Below, in pieces: positions 20,204-32,791 of a stretch of 64,000 nucleotides of DNA. Made by a program: the position numbers and the translations under genes. The first letter of the stretch is position 1. Each line of letters opens with the position of its first letter. The DNA comes from Zanthoxylum bungeanum (Eukaryota; Streptophyta; Magnoliopsida; Sapindales; Rutaceae), in the NCBI GenBank assembly GCA_019454045.1, contig SKCR01023734.1, positions 62,001-126,000 on the forward strand. The letters are read 5' to 3'. The notes below the pieces were generated by a model. The model ran no database searches, was not told where the DNA came from, and worked only from the letters and a program-made list of their open reading frames with translations.

Positions 20204-23200
20204 TTGAAAGATCCTGGCAGTTTCACAGTTTCATGCACTATTGGAGAACATTATATCGGTAAGGCTTTATGTGATTTAGGAGCCAGTGTTAACTTGATGT
20301 CTTTTTCTATTTACAGGAAACTACAGATTGGAGAAGCAATGCCTACCTCAATTTCATTGCAACTTGCGGACCGAACACTTGCATTTCCAATAGGTGTTGT
20401 TGAAGATGTGCAGGTGAAAGTAGACAAACTAATTCTCCCAGCAGATTTCATCATCATTGACATGGAAGAAGACAAAGAAATACCTATCATACTTGGGAGA
20501 CCATTTTTGGCTACAGGTAAAACTGTGATTGATGTGCAAAAATGAGAACTAACCATGAAAGTGCAGGACCAAGAAGTGACCTTTAAAGTTTTCAAAGCCA
20601 TGAAATTCCCGAGTGATGAAAAGGAAGAAGAATGCTTCAGAGTTGATGTTATTGAAAGTATCGTTCAAAATACTGAGCCAAATTCCACAGATACACTTGA
20701 AGCTTGCATCACCAACATGACTGACAGTGAGCTAGATGCTGAAATCCTGGAATGTATCAACTACCTTGACAAACCATTCGATTCAAAGCGACACCACCAG
20801 TTGAAAGCTTGGAACTTCCCAAGAAAAATCGAATCAAGCCTTCGATTGAAGAACCACCACAGCTGGAGCTGAAGTTACTTCCGAGCCATCTCAGGTATGC
20901 ATTTCTTGGAAACACTTCTAAATTACCTGTTATTATTCTTCTTCACTAACATTGGAGCAGGAAGAAAAGCTACTGAGAGTATTACGAGAGAACACAAAGA
21001 GTCATTGGCTGGACTATAGCAGACATTCGAGGCATTAGTCCATCATTTTGCATGCACAAGATTCTGATGAACGATGAGTACAAACCCACAGTGGAGCATC
21101 AACGGAGACTTAATCCAATCATGAAGGAAGTCATGAAGAAAGAATAATCAAATGGTTGGATGCTGGCATCATTTACCCAATTTCAGATAGTAGTTGGGTG
21201 AGTCTTATGCAGTGTGTACCAAAGAAAGGAGGAACTACTGTGATTACCAATGAGAAGAATAAGCTAATTCCAACAAGAACGGTGACTGGATGGAGAGTAT
21301 GCATGGATTACAGGAAGCTGAACAAAGCCACGAGAAATGACCATTTTCCGCTACCATTTATTGACCAAATGTTAGACAGACTGGCAGGACATGAGTTCTA
21401 TTGCTTTCTGGACGTATATTCAGGGTACAATCAGATTGCCATCGCCCCAGAAGATCAGGAGAAAACCACATTTATATGTCCATATGGTACTTTTGCTTTC
21501 CGCAGGATGCCATTTGGATTATGTAATGCCCCCGCCACTTTTCAGCGTTACATGATGGCCATATTCACAGACATGCTAGAGCAGAGTATGGAGGTTTTCA
21601 TGGATGACTTTTCTGTATTTGGAGATTCTTTTGATCATTGTTTGCAAAGTTTGGAACATATGTTACAAATGTGCGAAGATACAAACTTGGTGCTCACTTG
21701 GGAGAAATGTCATTTCATGGTATAAGTGCATTGTTTTTGGACACCGGATCTCACAAAATGGGATTGAGGTAGACAAAGCAAAGATGAGACAATTGAAAAA
21801 CTACCTCTACCAACATCTGTCAAAGGGATTCGGAGTTTTCTTGGACATGCAGATTTTACAGGAGATTTATCAAAGACTTTTCCAAAATTCCAAGATTGCA
21901 AAGAGGTTTTTGCAATTTTGGAAAATGACGTGCCTTTCAATTTCACCAAAGAATGCCATGAAGCCTTTGAAATCTTAAAACAGAAGTCGGTCTCTGCTCC
22001 CATCATTGTAGCACCAGACTGGACCCTTCCATTTGAAGTGATGTGCGATGCTAGTGATTTTGCTGGTAGGTGCAGTTTTGGGACAACGCAAAGCAAGATT
22101 TTCCACACCATTTACTACTCCAGCAGAACTCTGAATGAAGCTCAACTCAACTACACAATCACTGAAAATGAATTGCTCGTGCCGCGGTTGTGTACGCTTT
22201 TGACAAATTCCGCTCCTATCTGCTGGGTCTCAAAGTGGTGGTCTACACAGATCATTCAGCAATCAAATATTTGATCGCAAAGAAAGATGCCAAACCCATA
22301 TTGATCCGTTGGATACTTCTTCTGCAAGATTCGACGTGGAGATCAGGCGACAGGAAAGGAACAGAATCAGGTGGCAGATCATCTATCGAGGCTCGAGAAT
22401 GGAGAAACAGCTGACAAAGATCTATCAATCAAAGAAACTTTTCCAGATGAACAGATGTTTTGCCATGAAACAACAGGAAGTCCCTTGGTATGTTGACTAT
22501 GTCAACTACATTGTGTCAGGAAAATGGCCGTTGGAATGGACAACTCAGCAACGGAAAAAGTTCTTCAAAGAAGTCAAGCACTATGTCTGGGATGAACCGT
22601 ACATGTTCAAACGTTGTGCTGACCAATTATTGAGATGGTGTGTTCCACATGAGGAAATCAACGGTGTTTTGCAGCACTGTCATTCATCACCATATGGCGG
22701 ACACTTCAGCGGAAATAAAACTGCCAGCAAAAAGTTCTTCAATCAGGTTTGTTCTGGCCCACTCTTTTTAAAGATGCTTATCTTTTTGCTTTTCAATGTG
22801 ACAGGTGCCAGAGAACATGGAATATTTCGAGGAGAAATAAAGGACCGTTGCAAACACATTCTAGAAGTGGAAATATTCGATGTGTGGGGTATTGATTTCA
22901 TGGGACCCTTTGTTCCATCATTCGGAAACCTGTACATCCTGGTTATTGTAGACTACGTCTCCAAATGGGTCGAAGTTATTGCACTGCCATCCAATGATTC
23001 AAAAGTGGTGATCAAATTCCTTAAAAAGAACATTTTCACTCGATTCGGAACACCTCGTGCAATCATCAGCGATGGTGGCTCACATTTATGCAACATATAT
23101 TTCGATGCACTCCTATCCAAATACGGAGTTACTCACAAGGTTGCCACAGCTTACCATCCACAGTCAAATGGACAGGTTGAAATTTTCAAACAGGGAAATC

Positions 23201-23866
23201 AAAAGAATCCTAGAAAGAACCATTGGATCAACAAGGAGGGACTTGTCAACAAAACTAGATGATGCATTATGGGCCTACAGGACAGCTTACAAGACACCCA
23301 TTGGTATGTCTCCATATCGATTGGTGTTTGGGAAAGCGTGCCATCTGCCAGTTGAACTCGAGCACAAGGCGTACTGGGCACTGAAGAAGTTGAATTTTGA
23401 TTCACAAGCTGCAGGAGAGAAAAGACTTCAACAACTCAACGAATTGGAGGAATTTCGCCTACAGGCTTATGAGAATGCCAAATTGTACAAGGAAAATACC
23501 AAGAAATGGCATGACCGAAAAATAGTTCATAGAAAGTTGGAACCAAGGCAGCAGGTGTTGTTGTACAACTCGAGGTTGAAACTTTTTCCTGGAAAGTTGA
23601 AATCTATGTGGTCAAGACCATTTGTGATCACTCAGGTTTTACCTTATGGAGCTGTTGAGTTACTGGATCCCAATACCACAACACATTCAAGGTTAACAGT
23701 CAGCGTGTCAAACACTAATGGGGAGAATCATTTGAGCGACAAAAGAAAGTGTCACACTTTCAGATCCAGCTTAACGTTCGAGAAGTCAAGTCTAGCCGAC
23801 GACTCTAACTTAGCGCTCGCAGGAAGGAAACCCCATGCATTGTGTATATATTGTGATTTGGTGTGA
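20204..23866 (+). pseudogene. Athila-like pol: protease, reverse transcriptase, RNase H, integrase; frameshifted
   Basis: Protease at 20204-20545 with CDLGASVNLM (the Athila DLGAS form) and IPIILGRPFLATG. Acidic linker to about 20872. Reverse transcriptase at 21156-21725 with MDYRKLNKATRNDHFPLPF, FLDVYSGYNQI, FRRMPFGLCNAPATF and the active-site FMDD. RNase H at 21918-22290 ([18 protein letters not shown]). Integrase from about 22640 to 23200 with GIDFMGP, ISDGGSH and HPQSNGQVE giving the D, D, E triad; its HHCC finger is damaged. Domains are spread over three frames with shifts near 20870-21150, 21725, 22290 and 23200, so no intact polyprotein is made. The domain order and motifs place it in the Athila/Tat branch. 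Confidence 0.95.
23812..23834 (+). other. Post-integrase motif of Athila/Tat elements
   Basis: agcgctcgcaggaaggaaac, followed by ccc, is the counterpart of 3070-3091 in A1. It marks the end of pol and precedes the splice-acceptor-like site at 23894. Confidence 0.6.
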
Positions 23867-23890
23867 TTTAATTTTTTGTGTTTAGTTTTT

Positions 23891-23894
23891 GCAG
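23891..23894 (+). promoter_or_regulatory. Strong splice-acceptor-like site before the extra ORF
   Basis: A T-rich stretch of about 25 bases ends tttttgcag immediately before an ATG at 23895. Similar sites end at 24537 (tttctccgacag) and 24626 (cttttcag), the latter about 50 bases before the LOG start. Splicing from the leader to these would give subgenomic messages for the downstream frames. Inference from sequence only. Confidence 0.45.
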
Positions 23895-24436
23895 ATGGAA
23901 GAAGCTATCGCAAATCTTCACAAGCAATTTCCTTCTCTCCCTCAAAAATCTCTGATGAAAGTCTACAAAACTCGCTTGGAACGGATGAGGTTATTGACAA
24001 TCCACGGTATTCCTAATGATATTCGTTGGGTAATTGAAGCACGAGTCCGATTGGCAGGTGAGTCTTCTGACTCTTTTATTTCACACATCTGTCTGGTTTG
24101 GAAGAAGCACCTATGCAAAGAAACGTAGAGCTAAGCAAATGGGTGTTTGTTTCAAATGTGCACGATTTAATTGCAACACTCGTTGTCGTTCTTTAGGAAT
24201 GGTGTCTGATAATCGTAGATAAAATTAAATTCATTAGGGATGGCTTGAGTAAGGAGTCTGTAGATGAAATATCTTCAACTCTTGAGACGCATCCCAGTGG
24301 ATATGTTCATATAGCCATTCGCAAATTACATACACAATTTCAAAAAAGAAAGACAACAGTTAAGTCTTGGGAATCTGACTCAAAAAGACCTTGTTTGCCA
24401 ATTTATAAGAAAATTGGATGGGAAGCTTGTCCCTGA
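23895..24436 (+). pseudogene. Extra downstream ORF region, unrecognised, cysteine-containing
   Basis: Starts MEEAIANLHKQFPSLPQKSL, with no signal peptide or clear membrane segment. After a frame break near 24125 it gives GVCFKCARFNCNTRCRSLGM (C-x2-C-x4-C-x3-C), and after another near 24225 SKESVDEISSTLETHPSGYV and a basic stretch QFQKRKTTVKSWESD, ending at 24434-24436. A shortened relative of the last part can be read in A1 at about 2750-2985 on the minus strand. The place is where Athila elements carry an envelope-like gene, but I see no envelope features. Either a decayed element gene or older captured sequence. Confidence 0.45.
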
Positions 24437-24678
24437 CGTATAGACGTCAATCAAGCCGTTACTTTTCTTGTAAATATTATATCTCTTTATCTTTTCCTAA
24501 TAATTGTAATTTGTTTTGTTTTTATTTTCTCCGACAGTGTCCAGACCTTTTTGACTATCACGATATTATTTAACTACTAATCATCCTCTGGAAGATACTT
24601 GTGCTATTTTTACTCACCCTTTTCAGGTACTATAAATTCAGCCCATCATTGCACTTTTGGAGACATCCAGAGTAAAAC

Positions 24679-25332
24679 ATGGAAGCCACTTCAAGAAGAC
24701 GAGTTGAAAACATCTGTGTGTTTTGCGGTAGTAGTTTGGTACTAAACCACAATACATAGAAGCATCACAGGAATTGGGTCGAGTCTTAGCTGCAAGGAAT
24801 ATGCACTTAGTATATGGCGGAGGCAATCTTGGACTTATGGGGATCGTTTCAAAGGCCGCACAGGAAGGAGGCAGTCACGTTTTGGGAATCATCCCAAACC
24901 CTTAGCAGAGGCAAATCTTATTGAACTATCAAACGGAGAGGAACTGATTGTGCCAGGTATGTCTGAACGACTAGTGGAAATGATTAACCGTGCTGATGCT
25001 TTTATTGCTTTGCTAGGTGGCTTGGGTACATTGGAGGAAATATTTATAGTATTATCTGGGGCGAACCTGAACATACACCAGAAACCAATTGGATTGCTCA
25101 ATATTGATGGATTTTATGATTTTATTTGTGTGTTTCTTGATGATGCTCGGAGAAATGGGTTCGTGTCAAAACCTTTGAAAGAACTCCTCTTTACTGCTAG
25201 AACTGCTCTCCGGATCTAATAGACCAACTCATAGCCTATGAACCACGAGTTGACCATATTCTTTCAAAGATAAATTGGTCTAAGGACGATTGTGGTAAGA
25301 GGCGTAGGATTAATCTGGATCTTAACCTTTAA
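24679..25332 (+). pseudogene. LOG: LOG copy in element A2, frameshifted
   Basis: Clear homologue of the LOG frame at 1958-2611, same position and orientation within the element. Small indels break it near 24733, near 24898 and near 25207; between them it reads normally (for example LGRVLAARNMHLVYGGG and GGLGTLEEIF). The PGG proline is leucine here too, so that change predates the split of the two copies. A conserved Trp of the SWAN segment is Gly in this copy. Intron-less. Flanking sequence is also shared with A1, so one capture event was inherited by both elements. Confidence 0.93.
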
Positions 25333-26632
25333 TTTCCTGTAGAATTTCAGCTAACCAGATATTATTTTCTAAACTCTTCTTTTACTTTTTAAGACATTGG
25401 GGACAATGTCTCATTTAGGTTTGGGGGAGGGAATTAGTTGATCAGTAGCTTGTTTTTAGTTTGTGTGTTGTTTTTATTTTTAGTCCAAATTTTTTTCGAA
25501 AAAAAAAATTGGAAAATTTTCAAAAATTACAAAAATATTTTGCATTTTTATTTGACTAAAAATGTGAAATTGGTAAGAGGTAGCTGAGTAAGGAGTTTCC
25601 ACTCTTGAGACGTATCTCAAAACCTATTTCGAAACAAGTTAATTTTTGTTTATATTTCATTTTGAATTATTTAATTTGTGAATTCTCCTTAAAACGGACT
25701 AAAATGGATCTTCATATGCTCAGTTGACAGATATATCAACATATATAGTAACATACGGACATGAGCTAAAATTGAAAAGTTTGTAATATTCAGTGTTCTA
25801 GTTTTAATTGGAGGAAACATCTCAAAAATCAATGGAGTAAAAAAAAAAAAGTCTGTGATCCGAGTTATTAAGTCTGTAAGGGTGTTTTAACACCTAGTGC
25901 CCTAAAGCCAATTGGTTTGGGAGTCACTGGCCCAAAGCTCGTTACATGGATCGAAGATGCTGCAAAAATATATATATCTAAAGTCTGAGTAATTAAGTCC
26001 GTAGGGGTGTCTTAACACCTGGTGCCCTAAAGCCAACTGGTTTGGGAGTCACCGACCCAACACTCGCTACATAGACGGAAGGTATTGTATATAAATAAAA
26101 AAAATAGTGAAAAAATCAGAAAAATCAGAAAAATTATTCCATTGCTACAAAAGGTGTGAAATCTGATAGAACTTTAGGACAAAAATATTACTCTCTTATC
26201 AACTGCACTTATGACTGTTGTGGGCAAAAATGAGTTGATTAATATTTTGTTGGCTGTGTATATGGAAAATGGTAAATATAATCGAAGAATTTACTTATTC
26301 GGTAATTTAGAAAGAAACAAAACAACTAATAACTTGGAGTAGAAATTTCACTTGATTAGTCACTAACTTCTTTATTCTCTTTTCGTTTGTCTTTTTGTTT
26401 TTGTGTGCACTAGTTTTACTACCTTTTTACTTTTGTAAAATGTTTGTGGGTATCATTTTGCGGTAACCCTCACGAGACTACAACTCGTCCACTAGGGACA
26501 CCAAGGGGTTTAAAGGCTTGTTGCATACGCTAAATGCAACCGTGATCCCTACGAAAGTGGCTTAGTTAAATTTATTATGTTATTTTATTTTGTGTTTTGC
26601 TCGAGGACTAGCAAATATTAGGTTTGGGGGTG
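25333..26632 (+). other. Non-coding 3' region of element A2, with two polypurine-tract-like motifs
   Basis: No gene. The first motif, aggtttgggggaggg at about 25418-25432, follows 'gacattggggacaatgtc', the usual Athila/Tat pre-LTR signature. The second, aggtttgggggtg at about 26620-26632, abuts the 3' LTR and must be the working tract. Between them are two copies of the block of roughly 120 bp that also occurs in A1. Confidence 0.65.
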
Positions 26633-28773
26633 TGATTAGTGGTAAATCTATCACTATTTCCCACTCATTTAACCTAATATTTTGTATAGTTTCTTGAGTT
26701 TTGTGAACGTTTTGATGTGTTTTATGTTATTTTGCAGATAAATAAAGTTGGGAAAGCATTGGAAGCAATTTGGGGCCAAAATAGAGAAAAAATGACAAAA
26801 GGGCAATTCGGTAAATTGGCCGCGTCGCGACGCCAGGACCCTACGCGTCGCGACGTCTAACGTGCGCCGGACATGCTAACGTGCGCCGAGGGACACGTGT
26901 CAGAATCTGAGAAATTGGACTTGCTAACGTGTGCCGACCTTGCTAACGTGCGCCGTGCCACGTGTCATCATCACAAAGATCAGCTAAAATGCGTCGTCTG
27001 CCACGTGTCGAAATCTCATTGGACCAAAGCAAGCGCATGCCACGTGTCGAGTTGTCATTGGACCGAATCACCGGTGAATCACATGCTGCTACGTGTTAAT
27101 CTCTCATTGGACCAATCCTAAACGTGTGCCACGTGTCAGATGTTCATTAGACCGAAAGCTCAGCCAATAACCGTCTGCCACGTGTCGTCTTCTCATTGCA
27201 CCACCTTTACCGCGTGACACGTGTCATCACCAGATTATGCCGACAATGCGCGTGGTCAACCCACGTGGACCAAAGTCAACAGATCCAGAGTCGCGACGCG
27301 AAAGCCCTTGGCGTCGCGACGCTAGACGCAAAAATTGTCTATAATTGAGCTCGAGATTTCAGTTTTAGTTGCACCATTCTCTCTCATTTCTTTGATGTAA
27401 ATAAGGAGTTTCTCTCTCTAATTTCTTTTAATTTAAGTTTTGTAATTAATTTTTAATTACATTCTGTAATAGTAATTACTTTTTGTAATAGTAATAGTAA
27501 TTTATCTTGTTTTTACTATTTCAGTTTTACTATTCAACCATGATGAGGTAACTTCTCCTTGCTAAGGTGAAAGGTAATTCTTTTACTGTTACTATTTAGA
27601 TTAATCTCCCTTAAATATAATATATTTACTATGTAAAATTTGACTTAATAAGGATACCGCCATATTGGTCGGTTGGCTATTAAATTTAAATTGGTTTAAA
27701 CCTGACTAATCAAGGATACCGCCTATATGGCTGGTTGATAATTAAATTTTCTTACCACCTATATGCCAGGTTCATGGACAAATCATACCGCCTTTATGGC
27801 TGGTCGGACTTAATTTGAATTAATCAGGTTACCGCCTATATGGCTGGTTGGTAATATTATCACAAGTTTATATATTTTTTTATGGAGATATCTAAAATAG
27901 TAAATAGTAAAAGTAATTCATTTTACCTTAGCATTTTATTTTATTGTTATTTACTTTTCAGTATTTACTTTACCGCATTTACTATTTCGCATTTTTACTT
28001 TGTGGCTTTTACTTTTAAGTTTTTACTAGTCCTAACCATGTGTCATAACTAAGTTAGTTATCTAGGGTTGTGATGAATTTTTCAATATCACCGGTTTATA
28101 AGGGTTAGATTATAGTTTGGGTAATATAAAGATTTATTTATTGAGTCTTAATCTTAATGTTTTTTATTAACTAGCCATTAATAAAATTGATTAGGTAAAC
28201 TTAAAATGAACTAGACATAGAGATTTTAAGTTTGAGACCTTAGACTCAATAGCCCACGATCTTCCTTGAGGATAGATAACTATTTAATAGATTTCCTTAC
28301 AGGATAGACATATACATGCCGGGCGGGGGTAGCCATAATTGGAACTTAAACTTAATGAATTCAGATAATTTGGTTGACGTAGACATATGGTTCAATTGGG
28401 TTAAACTGGGTATTTGTGTCTGACCATCGACAGAGGCTTTCACATAATTTAGTGTTCCTATTTAATAAATCAATATATTACCCAGCTATAGGATAACCAC
28501 TTCATCTTTAAATAATATTGAAAAGATTCACAACCCTAGATAGTTTTTAATATTGAATTTTCTTAAAACTTACTTTCGAACAATTTTATTTACTTGTCTT
28601 TAAATTTAGAATCGTCGCCATTTCAAATCAATCAAACAACCTGTTAGATACTAGTAATCATTTGACCTCATAAAATTAATAGCTTCGGTATTAAGTCCTC
28701 GTGGGATCGATACTTTTTATACTACTTGAACGATACGTTCGTTTGTGTTATACGTGTGTGTTTACGTCGGTCA
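26633..28773 (+). repeat. 3' LTR of element A2
   Basis: 2141 bp, starting TGATTAGTGG (one change from the 5' LTR start) and ending ACGTCGGTCA before the duplication ATAAG. Same internal arrangement as the 5' LTR, with scattered substitutions and small indels. Confidence 0.96.
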
Positions 28774-28778
28774 ATAAG

Positions 28779-29876
<1,098 letters not shown>

Positions 29877-30292
29877 AATCTTAATTACGGATGATGCTAT
29901 GTTACCCTGCTACTTTATATGGTTTCTGCTTTCTTACATATATGTTATGTCAGGTTGAGACTTTCTTGTGTCAACAGCATAATAAGGTTCTGTAATGGCA
30001 TAGATTGCTCTTGTTTTTCGTTTGAAATGAAATAAGACGGTACTTATATTTGTGCTTGGACTTTTTATATGATGGGTTTCGGTGATAATGTGCCAGGCAA
30101 AAATTAAAACAATTTTAAAGGGCAGGTCATGTCTAGATTGGGCAAAAGCTAAGGAAAACTTGTCAGAAGAGAATTCAATGTTATTAACCAGTTGAAGAAG
30201 TCAAGTGTTTGATGCATTTCCAAAGGTGTTTGATGAAATGCCTGTCAATCAGAGCAACTCAGCACTGATGACTAAGCAATAAATCTATTATC
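29877..30292 (+). other. 3' flank of the GST gene
   Basis: AT-rich, with an AATAAG-like string at about 29979 and 'aatgaaataag' near 30025 that could serve as polyadenylation signals. No further gene before the next LTR. Confidence 0.4.
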
Positions 30293-30297
30293 ATAAC

Positions 30298-30645
30298 TGT
30301 TGATGGTGTTTTCAGGTCCTATAGTATTTAAAGAAGTATCGCAAGGGTAAAAAGGTAATTATATTCTTGAGCAAGAACATTAAAACCTACCCGACCACTA
30401 AGAGCCAAATAGTAAGTGGTCGGCAGGTATGCGTAATCGGTAACCGAGCACTTTGGGTCAGATGACCGGGCAATTATCAGATCGGCAGCATCGTTCTCAG
30501 TTCAAATGACCATTATGACCGACCTCATGAAAACCGAGCACATGGCGAGGCGTGCACCAGAAGATGAAACATCTTATCCCTACGGGACATGAAGATAATC
30601 CTACTTTCATGGGGAAAACGGGAATAAATCAGTGTCCTAATAGGA

Positions 30646-30677
<32 letters not shown>

Positions 30678-31086
30678 GCAAAGGTAAAATTGGACTAGGA
30701 ATCCTTATAAGGAAATGAAACTATCTCAAACTGGGAATTCTTGTAAGAGAATGAATCTGATTTCTTCACCATTATAAATATGAGGGTAAAGTATGCATAA
30801 GGGGCATCAGAATCAATCTCAGGATCATCAAGATCATTGTTGAGAAACTTGTAAACACAAAAGAGAAGCATATCTCAGTAATAAAATACCATTCAGTTTG
30901 TGTCCGTGGACGTAGGTTGGATCAAGATCTGCCGAACCACGTTAAATTTCTTGTCGATTGGTTGTTTATCTGTCTCCTGCTAAATTTGCTTTTGGTTCCC
31001 CGTAACCAAAAAAATTCACTATGAGGGAAGATTGTCTCGTGAGTAATATTCGCATATTGCCCTGAGTCCAAAATCAGCCGTCAACA
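30298..31086 (+). repeat. 5' LTR of element C1
   Basis: TG...CA ends; TATA box tataaata at about 30773. Contains an A run near 30651-30677. Related LTRs are at 34582-35356, 46713-47461 and 52836-53574. Confidence 0.94.
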
Positions 31087-31088
31087 GT

Positions 31089-31105
31089 TGGCGCCGTCTG
31101 TGGGG
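31089..31105 (+). other. Primer-binding site of element C1
   Basis: TGGCGCCGTCTGTGGGG directly after the LTR (offset two bases). The same site, with one change, follows the LTR of the second family C element at about 47464. tRNA not assigned. Confidence 0.6.
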
Positions 31106-31118
31106 AACTCAACAAAAA

Positions 31119-31905
31119 ATGGCTCGCGTAGTAAGACGATGGCAGAAGATGGAAATCACCTATCGGCAGGTAGTTCAACAGCTGTTACCCTATCAAAATG
31201 GCTTGATATCCTCTCAGTTGGTGTCACCACAACAGCTGTTGCGTCAGCAGAGATTACCTCATCAAGTTCAGCCGTCTTTGGCCCATTTTGCCGCTTTGCA
31301 ATCTCAACTATACAATACACCATCCCAAGAAGTAATGCATGGAGCTGATATTCGGGATCATAGACCGAAGACTTCACATAGAAGAAGAGATCCAAATATA
31401 TGACAGCTGAAGAGATAGAAAGTATTCTTAAAATACAGCATGATGCGACACGTAGCAATGACCCATACGTAGATGATTATTACCATCAAGCTCGTCTTAC
31501 AAAAAAAAAAAAAAATCAAATGGGCTAAGGATGAAAAGCTATTTTTGTCCATCTCACTTCAAGGAGCTTCTTTCTCGGGCTCGCAACAGCACAGAACATG
31601 TTCAAGATGATACTCTTGGGAGAATTCCCCTCTCTTCCATACGTAGGCTTCATCTATTTCTTGATGTGGACTCTCCCTCTGGTTTTTCTAATGGGAGCAC
31701 TGATTAGAGAGTCTCCGAGAAGCCTCTAGAACAGGAGCCAATGCTCGCAGCTAGGATTATCGTTGAAGATGGCATTTATCTTATTCTTGACATAGATGAT
31801 ATTGATCGACTCCTACAATCTGATCAGGCTCAAGATGGTGGCAGTCAGCTTAGGCAGAGGCGGCAGACCCTACTGGAAGGATCACTACCGAGGCCTTAAA
31901 AGAAA
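31119..31905 (+). pseudogene. PAT1: Element leader peptide fused to a PAT1 homologue fragment
   Basis: The first residues, MARVVRRWQKMEIT and on to VVQQ, are element leader, since the same peptide occurs in the second family C element. From about 31182 the frame continues into LLPYQNGLISSQLVSPQQ and HFAALQSQLYN, then after a frame break near 31380 [60 protein letters not shown] and [10 protein letters not shown] recognise this as the plant PAT1-homologue (mRNA-decapping activator) middle region, from memory only. An A run near 31500 and a stop near 31707 interrupt it. Intron-less across about 700 bp, so probably copied from a spliced transcript. Confidence 0.75.
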
Positions 31906-31977
31906 ATGTATTGTGAGTATGGTCAGACTGGTTTCTCTTCTCATATGCACATGTGACTGGATTATGCGCTTATTTCC

Positions 31978-32791
31978 CACGATCTCAGCCCAACTATGGC
32001 ACATCTTTTCAATTGTTTCTTTGGAAGTTGTCAAACTGTTGGGGGAAAAGTTACGAACAATGTGCACTCTAGAACCCAAAAGAAAGACCAATCAGGTCAT
32101 CAATCTTCTGCCAAGTCGTCTAGGGGCCAAGCTAGGTGGAAAGGCAGAGGATCTGCAAGAGAGAATAATTCCTCTTATATGAATGTTAGCTCAGAAACTG
32201 TGTGGTCTGACCTCAAAGAATTTGCAAAATTAAAATACCAATTTGAGTTGCCAGAGGATGCAAGGCTGCGAGTAAAGAAAGTTTCAGTTATGCGTAATCT
32301 TTGCCAAAAGGTCGGCATAAGTATTGCAGCTCGCAAATATGATTTTAATGCAGCAGCTCCTTTCCAATCATTGGATTTCTTGAATCTTCAACCTGTTGTG
32401 AAGCATTCAGTTCCCATATGTTCTGAAGCTAAGAACCTTGTTGAAATGGGGAAAATTCAATTAGCTAAGGGTCTGCTTAGTAACGTCTATACTCTGTTTT
32501 CTGAGGCATTCTCAATACTTCAACAGGTGACTGGCCCAATACATCGGGAGGTTGCTAACTGTTGTAGGTACCTTGCTATGGTTTTATATCCCGCAGGAGA
32601 CATGGCTGGGGCTATTATGCAACAGCACAAGTAATTAATCATTAATGAACGTTGCTTGGGTTTGAACCACCCTGATACTGCTCACAGCTACGACAATATG
32701 GCTCCTTTCTACCATGGACTTAAAAAAATAGAACTTGCTCCACGACACATGTCACGGGCATTGCTCTTACTAAGTCTTTCATCTGTTGTTA
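31978..32791 (+). pseudogene. FMT: CLU/FRIENDLY (clustered mitochondria) protein fragment captured in element C1
   Basis: About 270 residues of a clustered-mitochondria protein: HLFNCFFGSCQTVGGKV, ELPEDARLRVKKVSV, RNLCQKVGISIAARKYDF, LQPVVKHSVPICSEAK, AFSILQQVTGPIHREVANC, then the TPR segment LAMVLYPAGDMAGAIMQQHK and INERCLGLNHPDTAHSY. CLU proteins act in mitochondrial distribution and bind mRNA. The frame stays open from about 31996 to a TAA at 32632-32634, where the family has Glu, and the homology continues to about 32790. No introns, although the host gene has many. The preceding 70 bases (31905-31978) are unassigned. Confidence 0.88.

Larger units (their letters stand above)
16236..28773 (+). 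mobile_element. Complete Athila-like Ty3/gypsy retrotransposon carrying a LOG pseudogene (element A2)
   Basis: 12.5 kb from TGATGAGTGG to ACGTCGGTCA, flanked by a perfect duplication ATAAG (16231-16235 and 28774-28778). LTRs of about 2.13 kb, tRNA-Asp primer site at 18376, gag, protease, reverse transcriptase, RNase H and integrase in order, then the post-integrase motif, an extra ORF region, the LOG pseudogene, a 1.3-kb non-coding tract and the polypurine tract. gag and pol each contain stops and frameshifts, so the copy is dead. Confidence 0.96.

Noticed and set aside
23895..24436. Calling the extra Athila ORF an envelope gene by position
   Set aside because: No signal peptide, membrane helix or envelope motif is visible; left as unrecognised.
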